From an uncultured Flavobacteriales bacterium (lineage in GTDB: Bacteria > Bacteroidota > Bacteroidia > Flavobacteriales_D > CALLUQ01), in NCBI GenBank assembly GCA_938010565.1, contig CALLUQ010000046.1:1-42289 (forward strand): DNA of 42,289 bases, in the 5' to 3' direction. The translations under genes and the position numbers were made by a program. The notes beneath the pieces were generated by a model that had not been told where the DNA came from, did not search any database, and saw only the letters and a list, made by a program, of their open reading frames with translations. Below, piece by piece: positions 9,230 through 18,286 of the stretch (positions within the stretch are counted from its first letter, which is position 1; every line of letters begins with the position of its first letter).

Positions 9230-10954
9230 TTATCCTTTTCGGTGAAGAAAAGCCTTGAGATGCTGCTTAAACTGTTCCGGACGCTGGCGCACAAAGCGAC
9301 GCAAGATCGCTATGTTTTGTTTCCATTCTTCCCGGGTTACGGGTTTTCTCCACCGCGCAAGATGCCGGCCGATAGCGCCATCCAGTTGTTTTTCAAGTTG
9401 TTGTATGATCCGTTCGGCCCGCTCCGGATCGAACTGTTGCTGCAACATGTTATCTGCTCTGGATCCCAAAAATTTTCGGTACTCAGGAACCGCAGACAAG
9501 GCTTTGAACAACTGGCTTACATGCGACCCGGAAGCTTCCAGATGCCGAAACATGTCGGTATAAAATGCCGTAGGTGAAGTATAGCCTAATCCGTAGTCCA
9601 TATCAAAGATCATCCAGTACCACTTTCCGGAAGGCAAGCCCGGTACCCGAACCGAATCGGCCAGGCGGAAATAACGCACATTGTTATTCGGCCAGTCGGT
9701 ATTGGCAAAAAAAGTTTCGGCCAGCACAAAATCGGTAAACGAAGCAATGTCTATGGCTTCGGTTACCCGGCTGTAAGCAACCGGATCGTTCAGGTCGTTC
9801 TTTTTTACAAAATGCATCAAAGCTTTCCATTCGGCTGCTTGTTCGGCATCGCCATTTTCGTAGATGCCGTTCTTTTCCAGTACGGAAAATGCTTTTTCTT
9901 CCAACCCAAACCGGGCCAGAAAGTAATCATCGCTAAACCGGTCCCGGATGTTATGGATGCCCCAGTATACTCCATTAAGGTAAAGTTCTACCGGTTGAAA
10001 ACGCTGACAAATAAGGTGGGAGCCTTCCAACATAAGTTGAGCCAGTGCATCCCTAAAAAGGGTGTGGCCCCAATCGTTTCCGCTGTTCCGGAGAATGAAT
10101 TCGGTGAAATTGCGTTGCGCATCGTTTTTAAACAAGGGCAAATGAAAGGAAGGGCTGCCGTACTTATTCCTGGCGTATAAACGAATCGATTTCTGAGGGA
10201 AAGCCCGGGTTGCATTGCCGTTGATGCGAACGCCCGCATCCGAACTCCATATTTTACGGCCGTTCGGGTTGTAGTATTCAAAACGGACTTCCCGCTCCCA
10301 TCGTTTGCCCCGTTGATGGTAATTGGCAGCCGCATCCCACCACTCAATATCCCATTTTTGCTTGGAAGCCCGGAAATTGGCATTGCTCCATTCCGTATTT
10401 CCTGCATGGTAAATGCCCCGTGCATGGCCAAAAAGGTTTTCCGTATGTGTAGACAACGCTACCAAAGGAAGACCGGAGGGTTCGCGGAAAAAATACGTTT
10501 GTGTTTGGTAAGGGCTGAGGCGTTTGTTCCCTTTAAAAATTGCTGCACGAAGGGTAAAGGCCTCTTTTTTTTCTTTGTAAGGCCGTTTCCACTTGCGTGA
10601 TGTGTTTTTCAGTTCGATGTCCGGAACCTGATGCAAAATGGTTTCGCTACACAACGGCTCCTCAACAATAGCGGAAGTAGCATCGGGCAAGGCGCCGTCA
10701 ATGGTATAGCGTACCACTGCGCCGGGCGATACGTTTTTATGAAACTCCAGGCAAATGGAAGTGGCGTAAAACCCACCTTCCAAGTTTAAGGCCGGTGCCC
10801 GTTCGGAAGTAACCTCTGCTGGCAAAGTAGCCAAGGCTCCTCCTCCATCCGGTTGCCATCCGTTTTGATAACCAAAGAAACCCATCACAACCGATCCGGT
10901 TAGCATGAGCCAAAGTAGGGGATCTTTCCAATATGTTTGGTACTGTCTTTCCAA
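9230..10954 (-). CDS. CotH kinase family protein with N-terminal chitobiase-C-like segment
   Basis: VRYTIDGALPDATS segment; then GVRINGNATRAFPQKSIRLYAR, NTDWPNNNVRYFR and WYWMIFDMDYGLG, which are CotH family motifs including the D-x-D metal site. Confidence 0.88.
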   Translation of the reverse strand: MERQYQTYWKDPLLWLMLTGSVVMGFFGYQNGWQPDGGGALATLPAEVTSERAPALNLEGGFYATSICLEFHKNVSPGAVVRYTIDGALPDATSAIVEEPLCSETILHQVPDIELKNTSRKWKRPYKEKKEAFTLRAAIFKGNKRLSPYQTQTYFFREPSGLPLVALSTHTENLFGHARGIYHAGNTEWSNANFRASKQKWDIEWWDAAANYHQRGKRWEREVRFEYYNPNGRKIWSSDAGVRINGNATRAFPQKSIRLYARNKYGSPSFHLPLFKNDAQRNFTEFILRNSGNDWGHTLFRDALAQLMLEGSHLICQRFQPVELYLNGVYWGIHNIRDRFSDDYFLARFGLEEKAFSVLEKNGIYENGDAEQAAEWKALMHFVKKNDLNDPVAYSRVTEAIDIASFTDFVLAETFFANTDWPNNNVRYFRLADSVRVPGLPSGKWYWMIFDMDYGLGYTSPTAFYTDMFRHLEASGSHVSQLFKALSAVPEYRKFLGSRADNMLQQQFDPERAERIIQQLEKQLDGAIGRHLARWRKPVTREEWKQNIAILRRFVRQRPEQFKQHLKAFLHRKG

Positions 10955-10963
10955 GAGGTAGCC

Positions 10964-11401
10964 TTAAGAAACTTTTTTATCCAAAAAGAAAAGTACAGCG
11001 GTTACCAGTACATACCCAATGCTCAAAACAACGGCAAACCCCGATCCCATACCCAAACCCAGGATCAACACCAAAAAAAGATAAACCCATTGCCGAACAT
11101 TGCCGGCAATGATCTTAAAGCGCAACAAAGTAAGCAGTGCGGCAAACCCAATGGCCAGCGGAATGGAGAACCGGATGATGCTGATGGCTACAGCGGTGCT
11201 TATCGCAATTAAGATCAATTGTTTGGCAAATTGCTTGTCCTCCGTATTCTTAGCCGAGCCTCGCCAGTACAGCCGATGAAAAAGCCAGGCCCATAGCCCT
11301 GTGAGGAACAATAAAAAAAGATAGTTGGGAAGGTCTGCCATCGAAAAACCGGAGAGGTTGTCTGCAACAAATGCCTTGATCCATTGGGTTATATTGTCCA
11401 T
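10964..11401 (-). CDS. DUF4956-like membrane protein
   Basis: ~145 aa with several TM segments; RFSIPLAIGFAALLTLLRFKIIAGNVRQWVYLFLVLILGLGMGSG resembles the DUF4956 core; adjacent to CotH. Confidence 0.62.
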   Translation of the reverse strand: MDNITQWIKAFVADNLSGFSMADLPNYLFLLFLTGLWAWLFHRLYWRGSAKNTEDKQFAKQLILIAISTAVAISIIRFSIPLAIGFAALLTLLRFKIIAGNVRQWVYLFLVLILGLGMGSGFAVVLSIGYVLVTAVLFFLDKKVS

Positions 11402-11486
11402 GGGTTCAAAAGTAACATATTCGCTCCATTTTTACCATTATAAAAAATAGGTTTAATTTGTAGGCCTTACTTGTTTAGATTTAGTT

Positions 11487-12431
11487 ATGGGAAGAGTATT
11501 AGTTACGGGTGGCGCCGGTTTTATCGGAAGTCATCTGGTCAAAAGCTTGGTTCGATCCGGACATGAAGTAGTGGTGGCAGATACGTTACTGCGCGGCAAT
11601 AAGATCGAAAAGTCCATTTTTAACAACCTTGAGTTCCACAAAGCCGATGTGCGGGATCATGCTAAAATGAATGCGTTGGCCAAAGGGACCGATCTCATTT
11701 TCCATTTTGCTGCTGTTTTAGGAGTGGATGTGGTTGCAGACAATCCGGTTACTACCATGGATACGGAAGTAATTGGCCTTCGAAACATTACGGATGCAGC
11801 AGTTACCAATGGCATCGGGAAGATCATTTATGCTTCTACCAGTGGGGTTTACGGTCATTCGGCCATCGAGAAAAGTTTCAAGGAAAATATCCAGCTCGAT
11901 CCGAGAACCAGCTATGCTATTGCGAAACGATACAATGAAATTTATCTGGCTGCATTGCATGAAGAAAAAGGGCTGGAGTCTCTTTCCCTTCGTTTTTTCA
12001 ATGTTTACGGGCAACATCAGGACAACCGTATGGTGGTTCCCCGTTTCTTTGAGCAAGCCATTGCCAACCAGCCTTTAACTGTTTTTGGGAACGGGCAACA
12101 AACCCGCGACTTTACCTACATTGACGATACCATTGAAAGTTGTATCCGATTGATGGATAAGGTCAGAGGGCGCGAAATTTACAATATTGGTTGTGAAGTG
12201 GAAACCAAGATCCTTGACCTGGCGGAAAAGATCATTGCCATTACGGGTTCTTCTTCTACCGTCCAATACATTGATGCTCCGAAAAAACGGTACGATTTTG
12301 AAATTGAAAGGCGCTGTGGCAATTCGGTTAAATTGTTTGATGCCATCAACTACAAACCGCAGGTGGAGCTGTTGGAAGGACTGAAAAAAACCTACACCGA
12401 TCACTACCAATCGGAAATACAAACGATTTAA
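11487..12431 (+). CDS. NAD-dependent epimerase/dehydratase (extended SDR, UDP-sugar type)
   Basis: VLVTGGAGFIGSHLVKSL Rossmann motif; YAIAKRYNE (YxxxK); RFFNVYGQHQ; FGNGQQTRDFTYIDD. Confidence 0.93.
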   Translation: MGRVLVTGGAGFIGSHLVKSLVRSGHEVVVADTLLRGNKIEKSIFNNLEFHKADVRDHAKMNALAKGTDLIFHFAAVLGVDVVADNPVTTMDTEVIGLRNITDAAVTNGIGKIIYASTSGVYGHSAIEKSFKENIQLDPRTSYAIAKRYNEIYLAALHEEKGLESLSLRFFNVYGQHQDNRMVVPRFFEQAIANQPLTVFGNGQQTRDFTYIDDTIESCIRLMDKVRGREIYNIGCEVETKILDLAEKIIAITGSSSTVQYIDAPKKRYDFEIERRCGNSVKLFDAINYKPQVELLEGLKKTYTDHYQSEIQTI

Positions 12432-12582
12432 ACCGATCGCCGATTTCTTTTTTTACCATAACCCTGCCATCGGTAGGAAAATTACTGAAAAAAGGACCTC
12501 CCCTTTCCGATACATAGGGTCTGCTTTTTTTCATAACTAAACCTCCCCTTTTTTATATCGAAACTCACGTTATTTACTTTAT

Positions 12583-12660
12583 GAACCGCCGCATACGGAA
12601 CCGTACGTACAGTGGTGCGAAAGGACAGGCAGGGGAGTTAACCCTTATCTTCCTACTCAG
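12583..12660 (+). ncRNA. Probable group II intron 3'-end remnant (domain V and VI-like)
   Basis: gaaccgccgcatacggaaccgtacgtacagtggtgcgaaaggacaggcaggggagttaacccttatcttcctactcag matches, from memory, the segment that usually follows group II intron RT ORFs (GAACCGCCG...CGTACG..GGTGGTG..AGG...CCTACTC). No RT ORF is nearby. Confidence 0.6.
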
Positions 12661-12681
12661 CTTTATCCTCAATCTTTCGAT

Positions 12682-14406
12682 TTATTCCTCAATCAGGGAA
12701 ACAACAAGGCTGTCATTCTCTTTGGCAACATTCACAAGCCCATGATCTCTAAGGCCTTTTATACTCTTATCCCATTGTTTATTACTTAACTGAGATTGTA
12801 CTTTCAGCTCATTTAGTCCCATTTGCTTCGTCTTTGATAAAATGTCAAAAACGCTCTTTTCATTGTCATTCAATTCAGGTCCTTTTTTTGCTCCGAACAC
12901 CTCCGGTTTCATTTGCGGGAAAAACAACACTTCCTGGATCGAAGAATTGTTGGTCATAAACATGGTAAGGCGATCGATCCCAATTCCCAAGCCTGAGGTG
13001 GGAGGCATGCCGTACTCCAAAGCACGCAAAAAGTCTTCATCGATAAACATGGCCTCGTCATCTCCTTTATCCATAAGGCGGACCTGTTCCTCAAAGCGTT
13101 GGCGCTGATCAATGGGATCGTTGAGTTCGGAATAGGCATTGGCCAGCTCCTTTCCACAGATCATGAGTTCAAAACGTTCCGTAAGTTCCGGGTTGCTCCG
13201 ATGCCTCTTACACAAAGGCGACATTTCTACGGGGTAGTCGTAAATAAAAGTGGGCTGGATATAGTTGGCTTCGCATTTTTCCCCAAAAATTTCATCGATG
13301 AGTTTTCCTTTTCCCATCGATCCGTCCACATCGATGCCCAGATCGGAACAAGCTTGGCGGAGTTGCTCTTCGGTCATTCCCGTAATATCAACACCGGTAT
13401 ATTTTAAAATGGCCTCCTGCATGGTTACCCGTGCATAAGGAGGTTTAAAATCAATACAATGTTCGCCAAAGGTTACTTCGGTGGTTCCATGCACATCTTT
13501 TGCAATCCGAGCCAGCATATTCTCGGTAAATGCCATCATCCATTTGTAGTCTTTAAAGGCGACATACACTTCCATCTGGGTAAACTCAGGGTTATGGGTT
13601 TTATCCATGCCTTCGTTCCTGAAATCCTTGGCAAATTCGTAAACCCCTTCAAATCCTCCCACGATCAAACGCTTCAGATACAGCTCATTGGCAATACGCA
13701 AGTAGAGCGGAATATCCAATGCGTTGTGATGGGTAATAAAGGGACGTGCGGAAGCACCACCCGGTATGGCCTGTAAAATGGGGGTTTCCACCTCCAGGTA
13801 ATCAAAACTGTTGAGGTAGGCCCGCATCGAATTCATGATCCGGGTACGTTTTATAAAGGTATCACGCACCTCGTCGTTCACCACCAGATCGACATAGCGC
13901 ATCCGATAACGCAACTCCGCATCCGTAAAAGCATCGTGTGTGTTTCCTTCGTCGTCTGTTTTTACAGCCGGAAGCGGCCGCAAGGCTTTGGAGAGGAGAT
14001 CGAATTTTTTCACAAAAACCGACGTTTCACCTACCTGGGTTTTGAAAACATGGCCTTCCACCCCAATAAAATCACCCCGATCAATGAGGCGTTTAAATAC
14101 TTCGTTGTAAAGTGTTTTGTCCTCACCGGGGCACAACTCATCCCGATTGAAGTAAAGTTGGACCTCACCGGTATGGTCTTTCAGTACGGCAAAAGAAGCC
14201 TTGCCTTGTATCCGTTTAAACAGAAGTCGGCCCGCTACTTTTACGGCCTCAAAACCAGTGCTGTTTTCCGTATAGTTGTGGGTGATGGAAGCAGCGGTAC
14301 AATTGGCATCGTACATGGCTGCCGGAAAAGGTTCGATCCCCAGTTCGCGAAGCCGGGCCAGATGCTTACGCCGTTGTATTTCCTGCTCACTCCGTTCGGT
14401 ACTCAT
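12682..14406 (-). CDS. lysS: Lysine--tRNA ligase, class II, with C-terminal extension
   Basis: RMRYVDLVVNDEVRDTFIKRTRIMNSMRAYL, VETPILQAIPGGASARPFITHHNALDIPLYLRIANELYLKRLIVGGF, GMPPTSGLGIGIDRLTMFMTNNSSIQEVLFFPQMKPE. Confidence 0.97.
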   Translation of the reverse strand: MSTERSEQEIQRRKHLARLRELGIEPFPAAMYDANCTAASITHNYTENSTGFEAVKVAGRLLFKRIQGKASFAVLKDHTGEVQLYFNRDELCPGEDKTLYNEVFKRLIDRGDFIGVEGHVFKTQVGETSVFVKKFDLLSKALRPLPAVKTDDEGNTHDAFTDAELRYRMRYVDLVVNDEVRDTFIKRTRIMNSMRAYLNSFDYLEVETPILQAIPGGASARPFITHHNALDIPLYLRIANELYLKRLIVGGFEGVYEFAKDFRNEGMDKTHNPEFTQMEVYVAFKDYKWMMAFTENMLARIAKDVHGTTEVTFGEHCIDFKPPYARVTMQEAILKYTGVDITGMTEEQLRQACSDLGIDVDGSMGKGKLIDEIFGEKCEANYIQPTFIYDYPVEMSPLCKRHRSNPELTERFELMICGKELANAYSELNDPIDQRQRFEEQVRLMDKGDDEAMFIDEDFLRALEYGMPPTSGLGIGIDRLTMFMTNNSSIQEVLFFPQMKPEVFGAKKGPELNDNEKSVFDILSKTKQMGLNELKVQSQLSNKQWDKSIKGLRDHGLVNVAKENDSLVVSLIEE

Positions 14407-14427
14407 AAGGCTTTCCGTACTAAAAAA

Positions 14428-14523
14428 TTAAAGGTTGGCAAAGATAATAAAAGCCATGGCTAAAGCGGATGTGAGCGTTACGAAGATGACGGAAGGGAGG
14501 TTAACGGAGTGGCCACCTTTCAT
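14428..14523 (-). CDS. Possible 31-aa hydrophobic small protein
   Basis: MKGGHSVNLPSVIFVTLTSALAMAFIIFANL*, a single predicted TM, directly upstream of lysS on the same strand. Confidence 0.3.
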   Translation of the reverse strand: MKGGHSVNLPSVIFVTLTSALAMAFIIFANL

Positions 14524-14667
14524 GCCGGTTCGTTCTACGAGTTTATTTAATCCCTTCCAGTCGCCTGAAAGCAAGTCGGTTATAAAATATTCCTTAATAC
14601 CCGTTCAATCAGACCGAAAATTTCTCTACTATTTTGTACTTTTCCGTTCCCAAATAAAACCGTTGTA

Positions 14668-15651
14668 ATGGATAAATTAATTGCCGCTTTTGCACAACAA
14701 TTGCGTGATGCATTGGCTATCGGAAGAGCCGCTGATCTCCCGGCCTGGTCGGGTACGATCCGGAATGTAACGGTATCAGGCCTTGGTGGTTCTGGTATCG
14801 GCGGAGCCATTGTCAGCCAATTGACCTCGGACGATGCCGAAGTACCTGTTTTGGTGAACAACAACTATCACTTGCCCGCTTACATTCGTGAACAAAGCCT
14901 GGTGGTCGTTTCTTCCTATTCCGGGAATACGGAAGAAACCATCAATGCTTTTCAACAGGCTTTAGACCGGAATGCCGAAATAGCCTGTATTACTTCGGGT
15001 GGCAAAGCACTCGCCCTGTCGCAACAACATCAGTTGAACCACATCGTGATTCCGGGCGGCAACCCTCCTCGTTCCATGCTCGCCTTTTCTCTGGTACAAC
15101 AGTTTTTTATTCTTAAGCATTATGGCATCATTTCGGAAAGCTACATCAGTGACCTGGAAAATGCGGTGGTGTTAATAGAAAAGGAAGAAGAGGCCATTCG
15201 TGCCGAAGCAAAAAAGGTAGCTGCTTTTCTCCACAAAAAAATACCTGTGATCTATGCCGAAGCACGTTATGCAGCTGTTGCGACCCGTTTTCGCCAGCAA
15301 CTGAACGAAAACGCTAAAATGGTTTGCTGGCATCATGTTTTGCCCGAAATGAACCACAACGAACTGGTGGGATGGGCCGGTGGCTCCGAAGAACTTGCTG
15401 TGGTTATTCTGCGCAACGAAGACGATGATTTCCGAACCCAGGTACGCATGGATATTTCCCAAAAGATCATCGGCCGGTATACTTCCAACATCATGGAAAT
15501 TACCTCCAAAGGAAACTCCAGGGTAGAGCGTTCTTTGTACCATATTCACCTGGAAGATTGGGTTTCTTATTACCTCGCGGAGATGAAAGCCATTGATGCC
15601 GTTGAGGTGGATGTAATTGCTTACCTTAAAACCGAACTTGGAAAGGTCTGA
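14668..15651 (+). CDS. SIS-domain bifunctional phosphoglucose/phosphomannose isomerase
   Basis: VSGLGGSGIGGAIVSQL, VVSSYSGNTEETINAF, PEMNHNELVGW. Confidence 0.9.
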   Translation: MDKLIAAFAQQLRDALAIGRAADLPAWSGTIRNVTVSGLGGSGIGGAIVSQLTSDDAEVPVLVNNNYHLPAYIREQSLVVVSSYSGNTEETINAFQQALDRNAEIACITSGGKALALSQQHQLNHIVIPGGNPPRSMLAFSLVQQFFILKHYGIISESYISDLENAVVLIEKEEEAIRAEAKKVAAFLHKKIPVIYAEARYAAVATRFRQQLNENAKMVCWHHVLPEMNHNELVGWAGGSEELAVVILRNEDDDFRTQVRMDISQKIIGRYTSNIMEITSKGNSRVERSLYHIHLEDWVSYYLAEMKAIDAVEVDVIAYLKTELGKV

Positions 15652-15652
15652 T

Positions 15653-16369
15653 ATGCCTGAAGTGCATTTTCACTCCCTCGGCCTTCGGGATTATAAAGAA
15701 GTATGGGATTATCAGGAAGCCCTCTTTAAAAAAACGGTTGACCTGAAGATCAGAAACCGGAAAAGCCCTGAGGGTGAAAGGGTTTCTACGCAAAACCATT
15801 TGCTGTTTTGCGAACATCCGCACGTTTATACGCTGGGCAAAAGTGGCAAGCCCGAAAACCTCCTGATCGATGAGGCAGGTTTGAAAAACAAAGATGCTGC
15901 TTATTATAAGATCAACCGTGGAGGAGATGTTACCTACCACGGCCCCGGACAGTTGGTGGCTTACCCCATTTTTGATCTGGATCAGTTTTTTACCGATATT
16001 CACAAATACCTTCGGTACCTGGAAGAAGCCATCATCCTTACCCTTGCCGATTTCCATATCGAAGCCGGGCGGGTGGAAGGTTTAACCGGAGTATGGCTGG
16101 ATGGCGACAACCCTGAAAAAGCACGTAAAATTTGCGCTATGGGTGTAAAGTGCAGCCGTTGGGTTACTATGCATGGGCTGGCGCTTAACGTTACCGCCAA
16201 CCTCGATTATTTTAACGGCATCGTTCCTTGTGGGATAGAAGATAAAGCCGTAACTTCCATGCACTTGGAAACTTCATCCGAAGTAAGTGTGGCTTTGGTG
16301 GGGGATCAGTTGCAAAAACACCTGGCCAACTTGTTTGGTTATGTGTACGTTGGGAAAGTCATTGCTTAA
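15653..16369 (+). CDS. lipB: Lipoyl(octanoyl) transferase
   Basis: HPHVYTLGKSGK, RGGDVTYHGPGQLVAYPIFDL, KICAMGVKCSRWVTMHGLALNV. The ATG at 15653 follows the upstream stop directly. Confidence 0.96.
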   Translation: MPEVHFHSLGLRDYKEVWDYQEALFKKTVDLKIRNRKSPEGERVSTQNHLLFCEHPHVYTLGKSGKPENLLIDEAGLKNKDAAYYKINRGGDVTYHGPGQLVAYPIFDLDQFFTDIHKYLRYLEEAIILTLADFHIEAGRVEGLTGVWLDGDNPEKARKICAMGVKCSRWVTMHGLALNVTANLDYFNGIVPCGIEDKAVTSMHLETSSEVSVALVGDQLQKHLANLFGYVYVGKVIA

Positions 16370-16398
16370 CCTACACTTTTGTTATCCGTTTTTTCAGC

Positions 16399-17571
16399 AT
16401 GAAAAAGGCCCTAAAATATACAGGGCGAGGCTTTCTTGCTCTGCTTATTGTTGTGAATCTGGTGATTGTTTTTTCCGGTCGTTTTTACATTTATAAAGGC
16501 GTTTGGTATACCTACTTTCGCGGAGTGGCCGGTCCGCAAATTGATGAAGCCCATATTTTCGAAAACCGCACCGTTGAAAATGCAGCCCCACAACCGTGGT
16601 TATTCCATGCTTCCTACAAACAATCAAAATTGAGTAAACCCGCTCTTGAGCGACATGCCAAACTGCAATCTGCCGGCCTGGTGATCATTAAAGACGGGCA
16701 TTTGCTTTTTGAACAGTATTTTAATGATTTTACTGCCGATTCCAGAACCCACTCTTTTTCCGTCGCAAAAAGCATTGTAGGAACTTTGATCGGTTGTGCC
16801 CTGGAAGAGGGCGCCATTGGTAGTCTATCCGACCCTGTTGGAAAATACCTTTCAGGATTTAAGGAGGGAAAAAAAACCTCCGTCACCCTGGATCATTTGC
16901 TTACCATGAGCAGCGGCCTGAACTGGTCCGAAAGCGGTAGCAACCCTTTTTCCGACAATGCAGAGGCTTATTACGGATGGAATTTACAAAGCATAGTAGA
17001 TAACCTTGAGGTAACCGAAACTCCGGGAAGATCCTGGAGGTACCTGAGCGGAAATACCGTTTTACTGGGTATGGTGCTGGAAAAAGCAACGGGCAAAACC
17101 TTGAGCCGGTACGCTTCTGAAAAATTATGGAAACCCCTACATGCCGAACATCCTGCGCTCTGGAACATGGACGCTCCCGATGGCCTCGAAAAATCCTATT
17201 GCTGTTTTTATGCAACCGCCCGCGATTATGCCCGTTTCGGACAACTGATGCTAAATGATGGCAACTGGAACGGACAACAATTGGTGAAAACCGAATACAT
17301 CCGCAATGCTTTTGCCGATAATGGGCTGGAAGATGTGATCCGCAAAAGAAAAACAGGCAGCTATGGCCGACACTGGTGGCGTGAAAAGTACCGCGGAAAA
17401 CGGATTTATTATGCACGTGGTTTAAACGGTCAGTATATATTTGTGATCCCGGAAATGAATGTCGTAGTCGTCAGAACCGGCCGTAAACGCCTTCCGGTAA
17501 CGGAAAACAATCATCCGGCCGATATTTACTATTGGCTTGATGATGCCTTTGAACTAACCGGAACACCATGA
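16399..17571 (+). CDS. Serine hydrolase, beta-lactamase class C-like
   Basis: HSFSVAKSIVGTLIG (SxxK), LTMSSGLNW, SWRYLSGNTVLLGMVLEKATGKTL, YARFGQLMLNDG. Confidence 0.9.
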   Translation: MKKALKYTGRGFLALLIVVNLVIVFSGRFYIYKGVWYTYFRGVAGPQIDEAHIFENRTVENAAPQPWLFHASYKQSKLSKPALERHAKLQSAGLVIIKDGHLLFEQYFNDFTADSRTHSFSVAKSIVGTLIGCALEEGAIGSLSDPVGKYLSGFKEGKKTSVTLDHLLTMSSGLNWSESGSNPFSDNAEAYYGWNLQSIVDNLEVTETPGRSWRYLSGNTVLLGMVLEKATGKTLSRYASEKLWKPLHAEHPALWNMDAPDGLEKSYCCFYATARDYARFGQLMLNDGNWNGQQLVKTEYIRNAFADNGLEDVIRKRKTGSYGRHWWREKYRGKRIYYARGLNGQYIFVIPEMNVVVVRTGRKRLPVTENNHPADIYYWLDDAFELTGTP

Positions 17572-17586
17572 ACAATACGGCAGCCG

Positions 17587-18006
17587 TTGGCCGTATTTAT
17601 GCCTATGAAAAAAGATATTCTCAACCCGAAAGTAGAAGACGTGGCCGTAGCAATAGTTCCGGAAACCGAAACAGGAGAAGAGAGTTGGTATGTGTATGTG
17701 GTTAATATGAAAGAACATGCCATTCATACGGTGTTGGTTTCTTCAAAAGGCTATGGCATTCATAACGGAAAAAAAGTTCGTACCTCAAGCCTCAGTCATT
17801 TTTTTGAACAGATTGAGAAGTTAAGTTGCCGGAAAGTAGAACTGATCCCCGAAAACCTGATCAGCCTCAGCAATGAATATTGGGTAAGTTTCTACATTGA
17901 GCGACAGATCTACGATCGCAAATATGTGTTCCTTGCCGAAAGCCTTACTTCCGATAACCTGATCGAAATCCCTATCCTGGGAAAAAAAGGAGTGATGATC
18001 GGGTGA
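17587..18006 (+). CDS. Conserved Bacteroidota hypothetical protein
   Basis: EDVAVAIVPETETGEESWYVYVVNMKEH...LVSSKGYG...LSNEYWVSFYIERQIYDRKYVFL...IPILGKKGVMI; recalled conserved family of unknown function. Confidence 0.75.
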   Translation: MAVFMPMKKDILNPKVEDVAVAIVPETETGEESWYVYVVNMKEHAIHTVLVSSKGYGIHNGKKVRTSSLSHFFEQIEKLSCRKVELIPENLISLSNEYWVSFYIERQIYDRKYVFLAESLTSDNLIEIPILGKKGVMIG

Positions 18007-18286
18007 GGGTTCCGTTTTTAATTATCCATCAGAAGCAAGCTCCGGCAGCAGGTGTTGGCCACACCATATAAAAGCGCATCATCGTGCCAACCCTTCCGGT
18101 TTTTGGTTTGTTCTTTGCCATGGATGAAAGGATGGGCATTACCATGAATGACACCCGCGTATATTAGTCCGAACAAGGTGTTTTTGCCGATACCTGTCTG
18201 AGATAAAAGTTCGGATTTATAAAATACATGGAAAAACGGATTGCTCAGGGAATTAAATTGCGCTATTTTTCGACAAAGCATAACCG

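Noticed and set aside
18018-18281. 87-aa minus-strand ORF between two plus-strand genes
   Set aside because: No recognisable motif or supporting context; could be chance. Left unannotated.
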